Origin: CAZMJP01 sp964566895 | Lineage (GTDB): Bacteria > Patescibacteriota > Patescibacteriia > UBA2591 > UBA6264 | DNA: 64,000 nucleotides | Assembly: GCA_964566895.1 (NCBI GenBank) | Contig: CAZMJP010000001.1 | Coordinates: 7,783 to 71,782, forward strand | Reading direction: 5' to 3' | Shown: piece after piece, positions 63,999-64,000 of the stretch | How the letters are laid out: the number at the start of each line of letters is the position of its first letter | Position numbering within the stretch: the first letter of the stretch is position 1 | Position numbers and translations under genes: made by a program | The notes under the pieces: model-generated | What the model saw: the letters and a program-made list of their open reading frames with translations, nothing else | What the model was told of the DNA's origin: nothing | Databases searched by the model: none

Positions 63999-64000
63999 AC

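Noticed and set aside
1..64000. Alternative genetic code (TGA as glycine), as in Gracilibacteria or Absconditabacteria
   Set aside because: TGA serves as the stop of the GH57 gene at 28555 in a coupled ATGA, and no conserved motif needs TGA to be read as an amino acid.

Overview
This AT-rich window looks like a draft scaffold from a member of the Candidate Phyla Radiation (Patescibacteria), most likely the Parcubacteria side. The reasons are the gene set and its grouping: a PrgI/TraC/VirB4/VirB6-like secretion operon, small two-helix VirB2-type pilin paralogs, yebC-ruvC, a dksA-lspA pair, a fused phosphoglucose/phosphomannose isomerase, GtrA and MltG. TGA is used as an ordinary stop, so the code is standard. 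No rRNA, tRNA, CRISPR array, transposase or phage gene was seen. Two runs of exactly 100 N (17215-17314 and 45703-45802) are each flanked by the same 55 bases on both sides. Collapsing the duplicate restores one clean reading frame in both places, so both gaps are assembly artefacts.

Layout. 1-16904 (minus strand): a type IV secretion-like operon reading from a TSP3/EF-hand-like anchored protein, through a giant 2794-residue cysteine-rich secreted protein, a VirB6/TrbL-like membrane protein, an acidic repeat protein, PrgI, a TraC N-domain-like protein and the VirB4 ATPase, into a gene cut by the window edge. 17108-19726: two solo plus-strand genes with textbook promoters and Shine-Dalgarno sites (a beta-propeller lipoprotein and a membrane-anchored coiled coil), with rsmA between them on the minus strand. 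19778-27456: a large coiled-coil membrane protein with a small acidic partner, leuS, a LysM-CHAP cell-wall protein and a PHP phosphoesterase. 27527-35925: an alpha-glucan module (APH-like kinase, three GH57-type proteins, glycogen synthase, GH15 glucoamylase-like). 35957-37220: ruvC and yebC. 37337-44256 (plus strand): phosphoglucose/phosphomannose isomerase, two poorly known proteins, a GT-C-like membrane glycosyltransferase, and a fusion of a dolichol-phosphate-mannose-synthase-like domain to an LtaS-like sulfatase-fold domain. 44329-49030: four VirB2-like pilin paralogs, a solute-binding lipoprotein and galU. 49129-59475: tyrS, a class A penicillin-binding protein, a C39-like peptidase, GtrA, mltG, a 46-residue basic protein, ychF, lspA, dksA-like and an anchored unknown. 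59796-63771: ribosomal protein S1, ftsH and a polytopic membrane protein.

How the parts fit: the secretion ATPase, VirB6-like channel, PrgI and four pilin-like subunits together suggest a cell-surface pilus or secretion machine, with the giant Cys-rich protein as the candidate surface or exported component. GalU, the isomerase, GlgA, GH57 and GH15 proteins suggest storage and turnover of an alpha-glucan from sugar phosphates. The GT-C/GT2-LtaS pair, PBP1A, MltG and LysM-CHAP protein point to active envelope building. Several genes show a -10 box 6-7 bases before the ATG, which suggests leaderless mRNAs.
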